Assembly (NCBI GenBank): GCA_028697715.1
Contig: JAQVDS010000017.1
Span: 1 to 62,732, forward strand
DNA from: Acidithiobacillus sp.
GTDB taxonomy: Bacteria > Pseudomonadota > Gammaproteobacteria > Acidithiobacillales > Acidithiobacillaceae
Direction of reading: 5' to 3'
Length of the DNA: 62,732 nucleotides
In this document: one piece after another, positions 7,106-14,981 of the stretch
Layout of the letters: every line of letters starts with the position of its first letter
Numbering within the stretch: position 1 is the stretch's first letter
Position numbers and translations under genes: made by a program
Notes under the pieces: generated by a model
What the model was told of the DNA's origin: nothing
Seen by the model: the letters and a program-made list of their open reading frames with translations, nothing else
The model's database searches: none

Positions 7106-7393
7106 TTACTTGCCTGGAGTCAGGCTACCACCCACAATTTTCAGACAAACCCCTTTCGGTACGCCAAGCCAGGCATCGGGGTTACCGTTGGTTGTGGCCG
7201 ACCCTCGGGTGATACCACCGATGGACATGCACTGGTTTTGATGCGCCTTGGCGATGCCATAGCACTTTACGTACCCTTCGGGCAGCATGCCCGCCCAAGC
7301 GGTACTGGCAAAACCTGCCCCCGCAAGCGCCAAGACCCCAGCCATGGCGACATGCCGAACCATCTTGTTCCGATTGTTTCCGTTTTGTTCCAT
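7106..7393 (-). CDS. bufA: bufferin precursor (DUF2282), copy 1, three-cysteine form
   Basis: This 95-aa protein has an N-terminal signal peptide (hydrophobic 15-30, cleavage near AWA-G at 34-35). The mature part has the DUF2282 pattern VKCYGIAKAHQNQC, later GVCLKIVGGSLTPGK. Cys are at residues 44, 55 and 83. Compared with the second copy at the same length, the fourth core Cys (residue 62 there) is Thr here, and the intervening region is remodelled (GGITRGSATT). DUF2282 proteins are bufferin-1 type precursors whose oxidised Cys bind copper in the periplasm. It is followed by an attenuator hairpin and then bufB. Its modification pattern may differ from the four-Cys form. Confidence 0.85.
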   Translation of the reverse strand: MEQNGNNRNKMVRHVAMAGVLALAGAGFASTAWAGMLPEGYVKCYGIAKAHQNQCMSIGGITRGSATTNGNPDAWLGVPKGVCLKIVGGSLTPGK

Positions 7394-7474
7394 TTACGAT
7401 ACTCCTTTCTCAGTAAATACCACGTGGTTTCTCACGATTCCTGCGCCGAAGCTCAGGCTGGAGAAAGAGATTGG

Positions 7475-7942
7475 CTATCTGGATGCCTTCCAAACCTTGT
7501 TGATAACTGCGTCAACGGATAGAACTCCAGGGCCATAGATAGTCAGATACAGGAGGAATATCCCCCACGGCACTTGAAAAAGAACACCCGTCCAACCCAT
7601 CTGAGGGTAGGAAATAATCGTCAGGATGTTGTAGATAAAGAGAAAAGCTGCGGCAAAACGTCCGGCCAGTCCCAGCGCAAGCAGCACCGGAAACACCAAC
7701 TCGATACCCGTTCCAAGATAGGCTGCCCACACCGGTGGTAGAAGAGGGACGTGATACATGTACCGGAACAAGGTGATAGTGGACGACATGCTTTGCCACT
7801 TGACGACACCCGCATTCCAGAAGATCTGCGCTACCCAGAGCCTTGCGCCCAATGCTGCAAGGGAGGAAAGATGCTGGGCGGACTGCACCAGACGGTCGTA
7901 GATCTGGTCCATCCGATGCATGAGCATGGAGCAACTGGCCAT
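7475..7942 (-). CDS. DoxX-family membrane protein of the bufferin locus
   Basis: This 155-aa membrane protein has four hydrophobic segments (about 30-45, 70-95, 97-115 and 122-142) and the DoxX-type motif (ARLWVAQIFWNAGVVKW, then GLAGRFAAAFL). The start at 7942 is preceded by GGAGGCAAAG. DoxX proteins recur in bufferin operons (often called BufD), probably in electron transfer or export at the inner membrane; the exact role is not established. It lies 9 nt after one precursor and 81 nt before the other, an arrangement that splits the two precursor genes. Confidence 0.8.
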   Translation of the reverse strand: MASCSMLMHRMDQIYDRLVQSAQHLSSLAALGARLWVAQIFWNAGVVKWQSMSSTITLFRYMYHVPLLPPVWAAYLGTGIELVFPVLLALGLAGRFAAAFLFIYNILTIISYPQMGWTGVLFQVPWGIFLLYLTIYGPGVLSVDAVINKVWKASR

Positions 7943-7951
7943 CTTTGCCTC

Positions 7952-8239
7952 CTACTTGCCGGGCACCAGACTACCACCGACAATTTTCTGGCAGATCCCG
8001 GAGGGTAAGAGCAAGAAAGAATACTTGCCACCATTATGAATGGATTGACCCGCACAGGAATGGGTGGTGGTCGCACAATCGTTCATATGCGCCCGGGCAA
8101 TGCCATAACACTTGACCCAGTTGGAGGCATCGGCCTGGGGCGCCATGACCAGCCCGGCCATGCCCATCACCGCTACTAAGGCGCCAACCGCTACTTTTTC
8201 AGTCAGGGAATTCTTGGAAACAGTTCTACTATCTGACAT
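7952..8239 (-). CDS. bufA: bufferin precursor (DUF2282), copy 2, four-cysteine form
   Basis: This 95-aa protein has a signal peptide (hydrophobic 16-33, cleavage near ADA-S at 38-39). Cys at 44, 55, 62 and 83 match the four conserved Cys of DUF2282 bufferin precursors: VKCYGIARAH, then DC, then THSCAGQS, then SGICQKIVGGSL. It is the first gene of the buf block, with AAGGAG before its ATG, so it should be the most abundant product. It aligns without gaps with the second precursor, which indicates local duplication followed by divergence. The peptide is expected to bind copper after maturation. Confidence 0.85.
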   Translation of the reverse strand: MSDSRTVSKNSLTEKVAVGALVAVMGMAGLVMAPQADASNWVKCYGIARAHMNDCATTTHSCAGQSIHNGGKYSFLLLPSGICQKIVGGSLVPGK

Positions 8240-8425
8240 GTGACTTCTCCTTGCGTGACATCGTAACTCAGTGCTTTCACCTAGTTAGTCGCCAGAACCT
8301 CCGATTTATTACAGCCTCAAGATTAGCTACTGGCTGAAGTGTCGATCTTCCTGAAAAGCGCTTTTGCCCCTTGCCGCTTGGCCCCGTACAATGCGAGCTT
8401 TCGGCATAGGATCAGAACGCAGCTC
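8240..8425. promoter_or_regulatory. divergent control region between bufA and the FIST gene
   Basis: These 186 nt separate the buf block from a divergent gene. On the minus strand a GTAATA element (8307-8312), 15 nt and CGAC (8288-8291) resemble the ECF SigF-type pattern (GTAACC, about 16 nt, CGAA) described for Caulobacter, with a leader of about 40 nt. The match is partial, and I did not find the same pair before the sigma gene or the DsrE gene, so this is only a candidate. Confidence 0.3.
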
Positions 8426-9541
8426 ATGAGTACTCCTTTCCCTTATGGCCATGCCGCCGCAGAGCAGTGGTCCGACGCTTTGCGGCAGGCCCTGGATAGC
8501 TGCGACTGGAGGCCATTCCCCAGTACCTTGGGGTTTTTGTATGTCAACGAGGCCTATGAAACGGCGCTGCCGGAAATTCTGGCCGCGCTGCAGCAATCCA
8601 CCGGCGTTCAGGATTGGGTCGGATCGGTGGGAATTGGCGTAGCGGCCACCAATCATGAATACCTCGATGTTCCTGCGCTGGCCCTGCTGTTTACGGATAT
8701 CCCCAAAACGGAATATCGCCTGTTTGCCGGCATGGATGCTTATGGTAGCGGGGAATTGCAGTTGGACGATGGTCGTCAGGCGGCCTTGGCCATTGTGCAT
8801 GGCGACGCCCATAGCCAAGACTTACCTGAGCAGGTACGGCATTTGGCCGCACGTTGCAGCACGGGCTTTCTGATGGGCGGGATAACCAGCTCGCGGGAAC
8901 AGGGGGCGCAGATCGCCGGGCGTGCTCTCCATGGCGGCTTGAGTGGCGTGGCGTTTTCTGACGACGTAGCGATCCGCACAGGCTTGAGTCAGGGGGTCAC
9001 GCCTATAGGTCCGGTGCACCGGATTCAGGAGGCGGAGCGCAACATCGTCGCTACCCTGGATCGGCGTCCGGCCCTGGAGGTTCTCTACGAGGAGGTCGGC
9101 GAGGTCCTGGCGCGCGATATTCGTCGCGCTGCTGGTTTTATCTTTGCCGCTTTACCATTGCCCGGATCGGATCGTGGTGACTACCTGGTGCGAAACCTAG
9201 TGGGAGTGGATGAGCAGCACGGCCTGGTAGCCATTGGTGAGTACGTCGATGCGGGGGGCGAACTGATATTTTGCAAACGGGATGGTGACAGTGCTGTGGC
9301 GGATCTGCAGCGCATGCTCATGGATTTGCGCAGATTGGCGGCAGAGCGTGTCATTCGCGGAGCGATCTATGTATCCTGCCTGGGACGTGGAGAAAATCTC
9401 TTCGGTGCCAATTCTGCGGAGTTGCAGCAGATCAGCGCGGTGCTCGGCGAGGTGCCGCTGGTGGGATTCTTTGCCAATGGTGAGATCTACCACGACCGCA
9501 TCTATGGCTATACCGGCGTTTTGACCCTGTTCCTGGCATAG
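8426..9541 (+). CDS. FIST domain sensor protein
   Basis: This protein of about 371 aa has the FIST N-terminal domain (ALLFTDIPK, LAARCSTGFLMGGITSSR, GLSGVAFSDDVAIRTGLSQG) and the FIST C-terminal domain (ALEVLYEEVGE, then YVSCLGRGENLFG, near the end EVPLVGFFANGEIYHD). FIST proteins are thought to bind small ligands such as amino acids and act as sensory modules. It stands alone, without a fused signalling domain. The ATG at 8426 is preferred to an upstream in-frame one at 8339 because the extra N-terminal residues do not resemble the family. Its ligand is unknown. Confidence 0.8.
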   Translation: MSTPFPYGHAAAEQWSDALRQALDSCDWRPFPSTLGFLYVNEAYETALPEILAALQQSTGVQDWVGSVGIGVAATNHEYLDVPALALLFTDIPKTEYRLFAGMDAYGSGELQLDDGRQAALAIVHGDAHSQDLPEQVRHLAARCSTGFLMGGITSSREQGAQIAGRALHGGLSGVAFSDDVAIRTGLSQGVTPIGPVHRIQEAERNIVATLDRRPALEVLYEEVGEVLARDIRRAAGFIFAALPLPGSDRGDYLVRNLVGVDEQHGLVAIGEYVDAGGELIFCKRDGDSAVADLQRMLMDLRRLAAERVIRGAIYVSCLGRGENLFGANSAELQQISAVLGEVPLVGFFANGEIYHDRIYGYTGVLTLFLA

Positions 9542-9563
9542 TTCATCAGGAAATTATCATTCA

Positions 9564-9572
9564 TGCTATACT
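9564..9572 (+). promoter_or_regulatory. extended -10 promoter of cydDC
   Basis: TG at 9564-9565 plus TATACT at 9567-9572 forms an extended -10 element between the FIST stop and the GTG start of cydD, giving a leader of about 30 nt. No convincing -35 element is seen, which is usual for extended -10 promoters. Confidence 0.45.
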
Positions 9573-9608
9573 TTCGGCCGTGCAAATAAAGAAAGGCAAA
9601 TAGAGACC

Positions 9609-11366
9609 GTGGCAAAAGCGGAGCGCATTGATCAACGACTGATGAAGACCGGCAAGGGGGCTCGAGGCGCGCTCTACTTTGCCATTGGTCTCGGCCTTGT
9701 GGCTGGCTTACTGATCATTCTCCAGGCCTGGATACTGGCCCACATCGTCAATGACGTGTCGTTTCATGGTTTGGGGATGGCGGCGGTATCGGGATTTTTG
9801 GCTGCCTTGCTGGGTCTTTTCGTGCTGCGCGCGGGGCTGTCCTGGGCAGCAGAGATCGTTGCCTTTCGTGCTAGTGCCAGCATCAAGACGCAACTGCGGC
9901 AAGAACTCCTGCAGCACCTCTTTCGTCGCGGGCCGGTGGCGCTGGCGGGGGAGCGGGCAGGAGATATCGCCAGCACCCTGATTGAAGGCATCGAGGCGCT
10001 GGAACCGTATTTTTCCCGCTATCTGCCGCAGATGGCTTTGGTGAGTCTGGTCCCCGTGGCCATTCTCGTATTCGTCTTTCCGGTGGACTGGATCAGTGGT
10101 CTGATTCTGCTGATCAGTGGTCCACTGATTCCCTTCTTTATGGTCCTGGTCGGTTATGCCGCAGAAGCCATCAACCAGCGGCAGTGGCGCCAGATGCTGC
10201 TGATGAGTGCCCATTTTCTTGATACCCTGCAGGGTCTGACCACCCTCAAGATCTTTGGACGCGCCAAGGACGAGATCGAGATCGTCGCCCACATCTCCGA
10301 AAACTACCGCCGTAGCACCATGGCCGGCCTGCGGGTGGCCTTTTTGACCTCGGCAGTGCTGGAATTCTTCGCCAGCCTTTCGATTGCCCTGGTCGCGGTA
10401 TCTCTGGGGGCGCGCCTACTGCAGGTGCATGCCTCGGTAGATTTTTACGCGGCCTTCTTTGTATTGCTGCTGGCGCCAGAGTTTTTTGCGCCACTGCGCG
10501 GCCTGTCCACCCACTATCATGCGCGTATGAGCGCGATTGCCACAGCCAAACGCATCTTCGAAATTCTTGATGCTCCGGCGCCAGCAGCGACTGATGGTGG
10601 GCAGGAATTGGCGGAGTCGTCGACGGCACTGGCGATCGAGTTGCGGGATCTGCATTTCCGTTATGCGCCGGAAGACGCCGAAGCCTTGGCTGGATGTACC
10701 GCCAGCTTTCCTGCTGGTAGTTACACCGCCATTGTTGGCGCGAGTGGGGCCGGCAAGAGTACCGTAGCGAATGCCATTCTCGGTTTCGTGCAGCCCGATG
10801 CTGGGACGATTCTGGTCGGTGGGCAGGATCTGCGCGGCATCGATCGCAATGCCTGGCATGCACAACTGGCCTGGATCCCACAAAGCCCGCGCCTCTTTTA
10901 TGGCAGCATCGCCGACAATCTCCGCCTGGTGAAGCCACAAGCAACGGATGCCGAATTGCGCCAGGCGGCACAAGACGCCCATGCCCTGGAATTCATCGAG
11001 CGCCTGCCGCAATCCTGGGACACGCGCATTGGCGATCTTGGACAGGGTCTGTCGGGCGGGCAGATCCAGCGCATTGCCCTGGCCCGCGCCTTTCTCAAAA
11101 ATCCCCGCCTGCTCCTGATGGATGAGGCCACGGCCAATCTGGACATGGAAAGCGAATCCCTGTTTCTCGATTCACTGGAAAAACTGCGGCAGGGGCGTAC
11201 CGTGATCGTCATTGCCCATCGTTTGGCCACGGCGCAGCGCGCCGAGCGCATCATCGTTATCGATGGGGGACGGGTGGTCGAAACCGGTAGCCACCAGGAG
11301 TTGCTGGCGCAGGGCGGGGCCTATGCGCGTTTGGTGGATGCCTATCGGGGGCGTCATGGCCAATAA
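9609..11366 (+). CDS. cydD: CydD, thiol exporter ABC subunit
   Basis: This 585-aa half-transporter has an N-terminal six-helix membrane domain (about 20-300) and a C-terminal ATPase with Walker A GASGAGKST, the signature LSGGQ and Walker B LLLMDEATANLD. CydDC exports cysteine and glutathione to the periplasm and is needed for assembly of cytochrome bd oxidase and some c-type cytochromes. The start is a GTG with an extended -10 promoter upstream. The stop overlaps the start of cydC by 11 nt, so the two subunits are coupled. No cydAB oxidase genes are in the window. Confidence 0.9.
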   Translation: MAKAERIDQRLMKTGKGARGALYFAIGLGLVAGLLIILQAWILAHIVNDVSFHGLGMAAVSGFLAALLGLFVLRAGLSWAAEIVAFRASASIKTQLRQELLQHLFRRGPVALAGERAGDIASTLIEGIEALEPYFSRYLPQMALVSLVPVAILVFVFPVDWISGLILLISGPLIPFFMVLVGYAAEAINQRQWRQMLLMSAHFLDTLQGLTTLKIFGRAKDEIEIVAHISENYRRSTMAGLRVAFLTSAVLEFFASLSIALVAVSLGARLLQVHASVDFYAAFFVLLLAPEFFAPLRGLSTHYHARMSAIATAKRIFEILDAPAPAATDGGQELAESSTALAIELRDLHFRYAPEDAEALAGCTASFPAGSYTAIVGASGAGKSTVANAILGFVQPDAGTILVGGQDLRGIDRNAWHAQLAWIPQSPRLFYGSIADNLRLVKPQATDAELRQAAQDAHALEFIERLPQSWDTRIGDLGQGLSGGQIQRIALARAFLKNPRLLLMDEATANLDMESESLFLDSLEKLRQGRTVIVIAHRLATAQRAERIIVIDGGRVVETGSHQELLAQGGAYARLVDAYRGRHGQ

Positions 11367-13122
11367 TCGCGATCTTTGGCGTTTGCTGCGCCTCTTTGCG
11401 CCTTACCGCTGGTGGATGCTCGGCGGTGCTCTGCTGAGTCTGCTGACCATCCTCGCCAACTTTGGCCTGATGACCTTGTCTGGTTGGTTCCTGGCCAGTG
11501 CCGCCCTGGCCGGACTGGGGGGCTGGGCCACCCTCAATCAGTACAATTTCTTTTTGCCGGCCGCTGGAGTACGTGCCTTTGCCACCACCCGTGTCCTTTC
11601 CCGCTGGCTGGAGCGCATTGTCACCCATGAGGCCACTTTTCGCCTGCTTTCTAGACTGCGCGTCTGGTTTTACACCCGTATCGAGCCTCTGGCCCCGGCA
11701 GGGCTGCAAGGGTTCCGCTCCGGCGACCTGCTCTCGCGTCTGGTCGCCGATATTGATACCCTCAACAATTTCTATTTGCGGGTATTCACGCCCTTCCTGG
11801 TGGCAGGATTGGCAACCCTCCTCATGGCCGGCTTTTTTACCCTCTATGCCTGGTCGATTGGTCTCGCGCTCTTTGTGCTGCTGGCACTCACCGGCTTGTT
11901 ACTGCCCTTGCTCAGCGAGCGACTGGGCGCACGCAGCAGTGCCGAGATCACCCGCATCCAGGCGGAGATGCGCACGCAGATCGTCGACGCCCTGCAGGGC
12001 ATGGGGGAGATTCTGACTGCCAATGCCGCCGGGCGTGTCCAGGAGCAGCTTTTACAAGAGAATGCAGCGCTGCTGGAGCGGCAGCGGCGGCTCGCCGGGG
12101 TGGCCGGAATCGGCACGGCAGGCATGAGTTTCATGGCCAATCTCACTCTCTGGGTGATTTTGCTGCTCGCTATTCCTCTGGTGGCAAGGCACTCCCTGTC
12201 GCCGGCGCAGTTGCCCATGTTTGCCTTGGGCACAATGGCCGCCTTCGAGGCGGTATTGGCGCTGCCTCTGGCCTTCCAGTTTCTCGGACAGACGCGGGCC
12301 GCGGCCAGGCGTATCTTCGAGATTGCCGACCAGGAACCGCTCTTCCCCGACGCGCCAAAACCATTGCCCGAACCTGTCAACTTCGATATCGAGGTCCACG
12401 ATCTGCACCTGCGCTACCCCGAGACCCACGAAGACGCCCTGCGGGGCCTCGACCTGCAGGTTTGCCAGGGGGAGCGGATTGCCATTCTCGGGGCTACGGG
12501 AGCGGGCAAGAGCAGTATCGCCAATCTGCTGCTGCGTTTTTATGACTATCAGGCAGGCTCGGCGCGGTTGGGCGGTCAGGAACTGCGTGACTATCCCGGC
12601 GATCAGTTGCGCCAATACTTTGCCTTGCTGTCGCAGCGCAGCCATCTCTTTCACAGTACCATCCGCGATAACCTGCTACTGGCCAAGGGTGATGCGGAAG
12701 AGGAAGAACTCTGGGCGGCATTGCGTCAGGCGCAACTGGCCGAGTTTGTGGAGGGCTTGCCGCAGGGTCTGGACAACATCGTAGGCGAGGGCGGCGTGAA
12801 TCTCTCTGGTGGGCAGGCGCGGCGTATTGCCATTGCCCGTACCGTGCTCAAGAACAGTCCCATCCTGATTCTCGACGAACCGAGTGAGGGGCTCGACGCG
12901 CTCACCGAGGCGAAATTTTTGCAGGATTTACGCAGCCTGATGCAGGGGCGGACAGTGATCTACATCACCCACCGTTTGTTGGGCTTGGAGGACATGGATC
13001 GTATCTATGTTATGGCCGAAGGGCGGATACAGGAGAGCGGGAGCTACGCGGAGTTGCTCACTCGGCCCGACAGTCTTCTGCACCGCTTCGCCCAGCTTGG
13101 CGGCACCCTCATCGATTCCTGA
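11356..13122 (+). CDS. cydC: CydC, thiol exporter ABC subunit
   Basis: This 588-aa partner of CydD has a membrane domain (about 20-310) opening with LWRLLRLFAPYRWWML and an ATPase domain with Walker A GATGAGKSS, signature NLSGGQARR and Walker B ILILDEPSEGLD. The start is ATG 11356 (MANNRDLW), overlapping cydD by 11 nt; the longer frame upstream lies inside cydD. Together they make the heterodimeric CydDC thiol exporter of the inner membrane. Confidence 0.9.
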   Translation: MANNRDLWRLLRLFAPYRWWMLGGALLSLLTILANFGLMTLSGWFLASAALAGLGGWATLNQYNFFLPAAGVRAFATTRVLSRWLERIVTHEATFRLLSRLRVWFYTRIEPLAPAGLQGFRSGDLLSRLVADIDTLNNFYLRVFTPFLVAGLATLLMAGFFTLYAWSIGLALFVLLALTGLLLPLLSERLGARSSAEITRIQAEMRTQIVDALQGMGEILTANAAGRVQEQLLQENAALLERQRRLAGVAGIGTAGMSFMANLTLWVILLLAIPLVARHSLSPAQLPMFALGTMAAFEAVLALPLAFQFLGQTRAAARRIFEIADQEPLFPDAPKPLPEPVNFDIEVHDLHLRYPETHEDALRGLDLQVCQGERIAILGATGAGKSSIANLLLRFYDYQAGSARLGGQELRDYPGDQLRQYFALLSQRSHLFHSTIRDNLLLAKGDAEEEELWAALRQAQLAEFVEGLPQGLDNIVGEGGVNLSGGQARRIAIARTVLKNSPILILDEPSEGLDALTEAKFLQDLRSLMQGRTVIYITHRLLGLEDMDRIYVMAEGRIQESGSYAELLTRPDSLLHRFAQLGGTLIDS

Positions 13123-13123
13123 T

Positions 13124-13474
13124 TCAGCCTTGTCGTTGCTTACCCGTTTCGATGCTCAGCATTTGCTGCAGAAGCCGGTGTGCCTCTGCAGTGTTCTGCT
13201 GACATTGGGGATTGTTCGGTTCGCTCACACAATGCAGGGTACTGCCGAGGAGCTGCATCGTTTTCTTTTGCATTTGTGATTCTGCCTGCAGGTGCTGCGG
13301 GCTGCTGGTCAGACGCGACACTCCATAGCCAAGGCCGGTGGATAGCACGCTGGCGACGATGAACACCAGCAGCCTGCGGCTGAATCCGGGCGGCATGCCG
13401 CGCTCATCGAGGTAACGATGGCTATACCAGGCAAACGGAAAATAACTGACAACACCGGTGATCAGACCCCACAT
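13124..13474 (-). CDS. small membrane protein, unknown
   Basis: This 116-aa protein has two likely membrane segments (about 2-18 and 35-50), then a hydrophilic, partly helical tail with two Cys (TLHCVSEPNNPQCQQ). The Cys pair after the second membrane segment could form a disulfide if the tail is periplasmic. It lies 6 nt after ygfZ on the same strand and ends 1 nt after the opposing cydC stop. I do not recognise the family. Confidence 0.55.
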   Translation of the reverse strand: MWGLITGVVSYFPFAWYSHRYLDERGMPPGFSRRLLVFIVASVLSTGLGYGVSRLTSSPQHLQAESQMQKKTMQLLGSTLHCVSEPNNPQCQQNTAEAHRLLQQMLSIETGKQRQG

Positions 13475-13480
13475 CTGGCG

Positions 13481-14383
13481 CTATTTTTCCTGCTGAGAAA
13501 GGGGCAGTGGATAGGGCAGAATACCGATCTGCAATAATGGGCCATCCTCTTGTCCCAAGTGCAATGGCTCCTGGTCATTGGCAGCGCGCAGCACCACGAG
13601 GGCGATGCTCGCGGCATCTTCCTTTGCCACATTGATGACCACACCGACCGCTTGTTCTCCCATGCTAGGGGCAAAAATCTCTTGGCCGGCCTGCATTTCT
13701 GCCGGTCCGTACAATAGGTAGCACTGGCGTTTCAGCGCGCCCAGATAGTGTGAACGAGCCACGATCTCCTGCCCCGGATAGCAGCCCTTTTTGAAATTGA
13801 TCCCGCCCAGTACCTCCAGATTCAGTTCTTGTGGGATGACCTGCTCAGTCGTGGCGCGGGTGATGAAGGCCGTCCCAGCACGGATAGCCTCCGCCCACCA
13901 GTCATTGGCGCTGCATTCTCGTGCGCCAGTCCGCTGGAGCTGTCCGCTGTCTTGTGCCAGGAGCAGTGCCGCTGGCTTTGGCCAGGGAAGAGGTGCAAGG
14001 ATAGAAGAGGGAGCGTCTTCGCCCGCTGGTTTTGTTTGTACTTCTTCCCTCTGCAGGTCGGCGCCCCAGGTACCCCAGACCGGCTCTGCACAGACTTCGA
14101 TCTCGGCCTTGGCCATCAGCCGGAACTTGCGCAGCCGCTCGCTGACTTCATCGGCAAGGTCTGCGGTCAGAAACAGATAGAAGCCAGACTCCTCCCGCTG
14201 CAGAAAAAAGTTGGCGATCATCCGGCCCTTGGCCGTGCTGTAACTGCTCCACTGTCCCGCACCGGTTGGCAAGTGCAGAAGATCGTTGGAGAATTGGCCC
14301 TGCAGAAATTTTTCCGCATCGGGGCCATGAATGTGAAGGGCTCCCAAGGTGCCGATCAAGGGAGCGTACTGGATGTCAGCCAT
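13481..14383 (-). CDS. ygfZ: YgfZ folate-binding Fe-S cluster assembly protein
   Basis: This protein of about 300 aa is related to glycine-cleavage T-proteins. The hallmark is the motif KGCYPGQEIVAR, with the conserved Cys, after a LNLEVLGGINF strand. N-terminal features include LHIHGPDAEKFLQGQFSND. YgfZ (IBA57 type) uses a folate to help build or repair Fe-S clusters in certain proteins. The start MADIQY (14383) has GGAG at a better distance than the ATG at 14389. The ygfX-like gene is divergent, as in enterobacteria. Confidence 0.9.
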   Translation of the reverse strand: MADIQYAPLIGTLGALHIHGPDAEKFLQGQFSNDLLHLPTGAGQWSSYSTAKGRMIANFFLQREESGFYLFLTADLADEVSERLRKFRLMAKAEIEVCAEPVWGTWGADLQREEVQTKPAGEDAPSSILAPLPWPKPAALLLAQDSGQLQRTGARECSANDWWAEAIRAGTAFITRATTEQVIPQELNLEVLGGINFKKGCYPGQEIVARSHYLGALKRQCYLLYGPAEMQAGQEIFAPSMGEQAVGVVINVAKEDAASIALVVLRAANDQEPLHLGQEDGPLLQIGILPYPLPLSQQEK

Positions 14384-14408
14384 GGGCATGGTCTCCGGAA
14401 AGGAATCA

Positions 14409-14981
14409 GTGAACGCCAGTCATGATAGCGCGGCGGCAGGCGCCGACCAATCTCTGCCGGGCCTGCGCCTGGGATCCCGCAGCGGGCAGTGGCTGCTCTA
14501 CATTCTTCCCTGCCTTGTAGCTGTGCTTGCGGGTCTTCTGACCTTTCTGCTGGACTGGCGTGCTGCCATGTTGGTCCTTGCATTGTCCAGCGCCTGGCTG
14601 CTTTGGCGTTGTCCCTGGTCCCGTAGGCGGCAAGCCTTTCTGCCACGGTTGTTGCTGCAGCAGGGCGATGGGCAAATCTCTCTGCGTCTGCAAAATGGTG
14701 AGCGCCGCACGGGCCGCGTGCTCGCGGGCGGAGTCTATGCTTATCGCTTTCTGCTCCTACCGGTGCAGGCGGAGGACGGTAAACGAGTGATTGTCATGGC
14801 TGCCTTTCGTCCGGGGGAACGCAACTGGCGGCGCTGGCGCTTGTATGCCCGACGTCACTGGTCTGCGGTTGCGACCAGTCGCAGCGCTGATTCAGATGTC
14901 GCGGCGGCTCCCGCAGCTCCGGGAAATCTTGGTCAAAGTGACAACCGCGAGACTCGTGCCGCTGTATGGCCCCTCGGGTAA
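14409..14981 (+). CDS. YgfX/CptA-like membrane protein
   Basis: This protein of about 190 aa has two close membrane segments (near residues 28-65) followed by a basic, mostly beta domain (GDGQISLRLQNGERR, YAYRFLLLPVQAEDG), a layout typical of the YgfX (CptA) family. In enterobacteria ygfX lies divergent to ygfZ, and the same holds here, which supports the call. The GTG at 14409 has AAGGAA 5 nt upstream. The C-terminal part overlaps nadB on the opposite strand by 188 bp. The usual family length is about 135-150 aa, so this one has an extended tail rich in Ala and Ser. No SdhE partner gene is visible. Confidence 0.55.
   Translation: MNASHDSAAAGADQSLPGLRLGSRSGQWLLYILPCLVAVLAGLLTFLLDWRAAMLVLALSSAWLLWRCPWSRRRQAFLPRLLLQQGDGQISLRLQNGERRTGRVLAGGVYAYRFLLLPVQAEDGKRVIVMAAFRPGERNWRRWRLYARRHWSAVATSRSADSDVAAAPAAPGNLGQSDNRETRAAVWPLG

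Noticed and set aside
8288..8312. Firm assignment of an ECF promoter for the buf operon
   Set aside because: The pair matches the SigF-type pattern only in part and is not repeated before the other genes of the block, so it was listed only as a candidate.
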